Assembly: GCA_054601695.1 (NCBI GenBank)
Contig: BAAHQB010000074.1
Coordinates: 62,001-126,000 of the forward strand
Direction: 5' to 3'
Source: Amorphochlora amoebiformis
Lineage: Eukaryota > Cercozoa > Chlorarachniophyceae
DNA: 64,000 nucleotides
Part shown: piece after piece, positions 41,378 to 64,000 of the stretch
How the letters are laid out: each line of letters begins with the position of its first letter
How positions within the stretch are numbered: the stretch's first letter is position 1
The notes under the pieces: generated by a model
Database searches by the model: none
What the model was told of the DNA's origin: nothing
What the model saw: the letters and a program-made list of their open reading frames with translations, nothing else
Translations under genes and position numbers: made by a program

Positions 41378-41692
41378 TATACGGATAAATGGTTAAAAAA
41401 ACGTAGAGAAAACAAATGAAGATGTACAAAGCACATCATATATAGTAATCCTAACATACCTAGAATGTAGTTACATAATTTTGAAATTTCATGAATATTG
41501 ACACTACATATATTAACTTAGGTTTGATACGCATACACAATTACAGATATGTACTTATATAAAAATAAATACATATGCATACGCACATACAGATATATAC
41601 ACACACATATATATATATATATATTATATATATATGTATATATATATATATATATATTACATTATATATATATTTTTATATATATATATGTA

Positions 41693-41729
<37 letters not shown>

Positions 41730-43133
41730 TGATATATAATATATGTAATAAATATCTACATTTATATATATGAATATCCCTCCTTCCTCTCCACCCCTGT
41801 AAAAAAATGAAATCACTATCTATCGACCTCGCGGCGAAACGCGTTGGCGAACAGTTCTTTGTCTGATTCTGCGGGAAGGGAAAATCAGGAAGTGTTAGGA
41901 TTACAACGCGCGCTACAAACTGGTAAAGACCTGTGCCAGTCATCGGTGAATCAGATCTGGGGCTCTGATCAAGATTAGATAGGGATAGAAGTCAGTTAAC
42001 TAACCTGGGATATGGGTAAGCATACATGTGATCGTACCACTACTGCAGAGTTATGCTTGTGGGGTCCTGTGGAGACGTTTGTGACACGGGAGATAAGACC
42101 TGTGCTGAGGGTCACCACCTCTTTGAGAACACGATGATCCTATAGGATAACACCTCACTGAATACGCTAAGTATGTATCGATAGAGCCATTTGGAGTACC
42201 ATAGTGCCTCCAAAGCGGTCGCGAAGAGTGGTGGAGATCTGTGTCGTTCAAATATTGATCGCAGTGAAGATATGAAATACGTTATTGATGCACAGAAGGG
42301 TAATAGCAAGATAACACAGTAATGGATATGGTAACTCCAACCTTAGTAGCCTCGAGTTCCCTATATGTCTTCTCAAACCCTTTAGGTATCGCAAATATCA
42401 TTGTAAACTTTGCCTCATCCGCCTGAGAAAGTTAAAAACGATAGTGATAGGAATTACTACAGCGTCAGTATTCGCCATGTCGATTATCATAATTGCAAAC
42501 TCCCAACCCTACTACCTTCTCTTCAACAAACAGCCTGATTTGCTCCCCTCCGAGTAACGCGATATCCCCGGATATGTCTTCGGAGAGCCACTCCGAGACT
42601 GATGCCTCCAGCGAGGACTTGGCTCGGATCTCCATGAAGATGACCCTTCGCACCCGATCACCCATAGTTGGAGGCGTGGAGCGTGATTTCTGTTGCATGG
42701 GTTCAGTATCCCGGAAATTTTGTAGGTCTGATCCAGGCTCGATTCGATGTAATAAAGCCCCAGGATCGGCTAGGTCTTTGTTCAACTGAGAATCCAAACA
42801 TCAGGAGTTTTGAGGGCAGGGCATTTTCAAGGGTTTCAAGAAGGATAAATAGAATGGTAAATGCGGGACGCAGAAAAAGTATATCATACGCTTATCATTC
42901 CTACTCGTGACCACGTTTTTCCGTCCCACGGACCCAAAATATAATAAAATTTCGATTTACAAAAAGCTACAAGGATTTTGCCGTGTGCGTCATAGAGATG
43001 GCTGAGATTCATACACCAGGGATATGGGGGGGGGGGACAGATGCTGCCTTTAATCGAGGTGGTTTCACCCTGGGTTGGCAACACAAATGAACGCCAAGCA
43101 AGCACCCTAACAACAAAGAATACCTTGCTCCAT
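16910..43133 (-). CDS. Multidomain inositol polyphosphate 5-phosphatase
   Basis: A giant minus-strand gene of some 60 short exons, rebuilt by phase. Order from the N-terminus: conserved-looking block (42342-42785), Ser/Pro/Arg-rich linker (about 39650-41320), helical region (about 37010-39080), one or two PH domains (about 35100-36780 and 29740-32750), 5-phosphatase catalytic domain (24606-29512) and a basic Ser/Pro-rich tail to the TAG at 16910-16912. The tail ends [15 protein letters not shown]. In the family, the catalytic domain removes the 5-phosphate of phosphoinositides or inositol phosphates, and PH domains direct it to membranes. The 5' end is not fully resolved: ATG at 43133 (MEQ) is a candidate, but the junction to the exon at 42785 is missing. 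Junctions near 42060-42250, 36100-36780 and 34600 are also tentative. A split into two genes cannot be excluded, but no promoter-like gap without TA arrays is seen inside. Confidence 0.72.
18985..19140 (+). repeat. Polypurine (GA-rich) tract
   Basis: About 155 bases of almost pure G and A (GAGAGAGA, GGGAGAG) inside an intron of the 5-phosphatase gene, on the strand opposite to the gene. Sister tracts follow at 19369-19460 and 19728-19843. Confidence 0.85.
19369..19843 (+). repeat. Polypurine tracts flanking TA arrays
   Basis: Two further GA-rich tracts (19369-19460 and 19728-19843) are separated by TA arrays and by short repeated pieces reading CCTAT-CCATATATAT and CCCTATGTAC. All are intronic. 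Confidence 0.75.
21814..21884. repeat. 37-base tandem duplication
   Basis: AATATTACATGTATTATATT occurs at 21814 and again at 21851, each followed by a TA run. This is a simple tandem duplication in an intron. Confidence 0.85.
24606..29512 (-). CDS. Catalytic 5-phosphatase (IPPc) domain exons
   Basis: All hallmark motifs of the Mg-dependent inositol polyphosphate 5-phosphatase fold appear in order: [10 protein letters not shown] (about 29423-29512, metal-binding Asn), [15 protein letters not shown] (about 28790-28836, catalytic Glu), [33 protein letters not shown] (about 27975-28035), [14 protein letters not shown] (about 27613-27658), [14 protein letters not shown] (27126-27185), [15 protein letters not shown] (about 26925-26992), [10 protein letters not shown] (about 26051-26116), [17 protein letters not shown] (split between about 25785 and 25353) and [15 protein letters not shown] (24606-24696, the catalytic Asp-His pair). 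No catalytic residue is missing, so the enzyme should be active. A few residues may be missing between RGY and HLVGL, where a tiny exon could be overlooked. Confidence 0.9.
27702..27912. repeat. ~109-base tandem duplication in intron
   Basis: The segment starting AGACTTCCTTAT, passing ATACGTAAATATATA and ending CATCCATATTTACACTCA, occurs at 27702-27783 and at 27811-27912. The copies differ mainly in TA-run length. It is intronic in the 5-phosphatase gene. Confidence 0.88.
29742..32750 (-). CDS. PH domain exons upstream of the phosphatase domain
   Basis: Exons joined by phase give a PH domain. [20 protein letters not shown] and [13 protein letters not shown] form the first strands (32697-32747, 31913-31993, 31373-31421). 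A loop follows (30910-30988, 30675-30723, 30415-30464). The closing helix is [20 protein letters not shown] (29928-30017, 29742-29795). The invariant Trp of the last helix is present in EWVAVL. PH domains bind phosphoinositides or proteins, consistent with recruiting a 5-phosphatase to membrane. The loop between strands is longer than usual. Confidence 0.78.
35100..36780 (-). CDS. Probable additional PH-like region
   Basis: Exons at about 36703-36774, 36087-36139, 35871-35925 and 35098-35155. The last two join in phase to read [18 protein letters not shown] then [19 protein letters not shown], which resembles the last strand and C-terminal helix of a PH domain (Trp in RWVNLI). The upstream exon can read either [19 protein letters not shown] or [17 protein letters not shown], and I could not settle the phase. 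A following exon near 34605-34640 ([10 protein letters not shown]) would need a GC donor. Tentative. Confidence 0.45.
35744..35853 (+). repeat. Polypurine GAGA/GAGCGAG tract
   Basis: About 110 bases of imperfect AGAGAGAGCGAG and GATAGAGA units, intronic, directly downstream (on the gene's minus strand) of the exon at 35871-35925. Confidence 0.85.
37010..39081 (-). CDS. Helical, BAR-like or coiled-coil region exons
   Basis: Six or seven in-phase exons encode a long charged helical stretch: [20 protein letters not shown] (about 38695-38769), [19 protein letters not shown] (about 38425-38492), [19 protein letters not shown] (about 37899-37970), [20 protein letters not shown] (37627 to 37226) and [18 protein letters not shown] (about 37013-37073). 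Position before PH domain(s) suggests a BAR-type or coiled-coil dimerisation module, as in BAR-PH proteins. This is inference from pattern, not a recognised family match. Confidence 0.55.
40910..41086 (-). CDS. Ser/Pro/Arg-rich linker exon of the 5-phosphatase
   Basis: Long exon with acceptor at 41086 side and donor near 40912, reading [20 protein letters not shown] and then [20 protein letters not shown]. The neighbours are in phase on both sides (KTAV before, [15 protein letters not shown] after). Many SP and TP sites resemble those of the C-terminal tail; SPRQ recurs in both. Another frame is also open here but leads to stops in downstream exons. Confidence 0.65.
42342..42785 (-). CDS. N-terminal exons of the 5-phosphatase gene
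   Basis: Exon 42785-42516 (90 codons) reads [18 protein letters not shown] through [20 protein letters not shown] to IRLFVEEK. It joins in phase to exon 42422-42342, [20 protein letters not shown] then RELEATK. The block looks globular (predicted mixed alpha/beta). I do not recognise the family. Its upstream partner exon(s) and the true start are unresolved; ATG at 43133 or an earlier untranslated exon are possible. Confidence 0.65.
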
Positions 43134-43227
43134 CCCAAATTGCCTAAAATCTGAAAATGAGACCGAGAAGTTAAAAAAAGGAAACTTCTCCCGTATCATA
43201 ATTCCGCGGCTGACCGCCCTCCGAACG
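43134..43227. promoter_or_regulatory. Short head-to-head promoter region
   Basis: About 94 bases separate the candidate minus-strand ATG (43133) from the plus-strand ATG (43228). It has no TA array. A tract of T on the minus strand and an AG at about 43151 suggest a possible 5' UTR intron of the minus gene. If the minus start lies elsewhere, the gap changes accordingly. Confidence 0.4.

Positions 43228-64000
<20,773 letters not shown>

Noticed and set aside
42493-42789. Plus-strand frame of 98 codons
   Set aside because: It is the antisense shadow of the minus-strand exon 42516-42785, whose own frame joins in phase to neighbours.

Overview
This is nuclear DNA of a eukaryote, most likely a protist or alga; the lineage cannot be fixed from the sequence. 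Coding sequence is split into dozens of short exons (mostly 30-150 bases) with GT-AG borders. It reads in the standard code, and TAA, TAG and TGA are all used as stops. Most introns are filled with (TA)n, and many also carry degenerate TTAGGG-like pieces. Almost all long raw open frames rich in Ile and Tyr (IYIYIY) are translated (TA)n and are not genes. Genes were rebuilt by hand from exon islands, checking reading-frame phase across each splice junction.

Layout. (1) 1-3867, plus: 3' part of an unrecognised protein with a PCNA-interacting (PIP-box-like) motif. (2) 4507-7009, minus: complete 9-exon NSE4, the kleisin subunit of SMC5/6. (3) 7294-16393, plus: complete 21-exon major facilitator transporter of the FLVCR/DIRC2-like family, 483 residues. 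(4) 16910 to about 43133, minus: a very large, many-exon inositol polyphosphate 5-phosphatase with a helical region, PH domain(s) and long Ser/Pro/Arg-rich ends. (5) 43228 to the right edge, plus: a class V aminotransferase / cysteine desulfurase followed in phase by a TtcA-type tRNA thiolation (PP-loop, Fe-S) enzyme. I interpret this last pair as one fused gene.

Gene order alternates: convergent (1/2), divergent (2/3), convergent (3/4), divergent (4/5). The four true intergenic gaps are short (639, 284, 516 and about 94 bases) and contain no (TA)n arrays. Both convergent gaps are instead very rich in the tetramer CTAG. The interval between the desulfurase and TtcA halves is full of (TA)n, as introns are here, and the frame is open across the candidate junction. 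Both facts favour a single fusion protein.

The most interesting candidate is this desulfurase / Cys-knuckle / TtcA fusion of at least 1,017 residues. It would join the sulfur donor to the tRNA thiolase that uses the sulfur. Second are the intron-confined TA arrays with telomere-like fragments and the CTAG-rich convergent gene ends.
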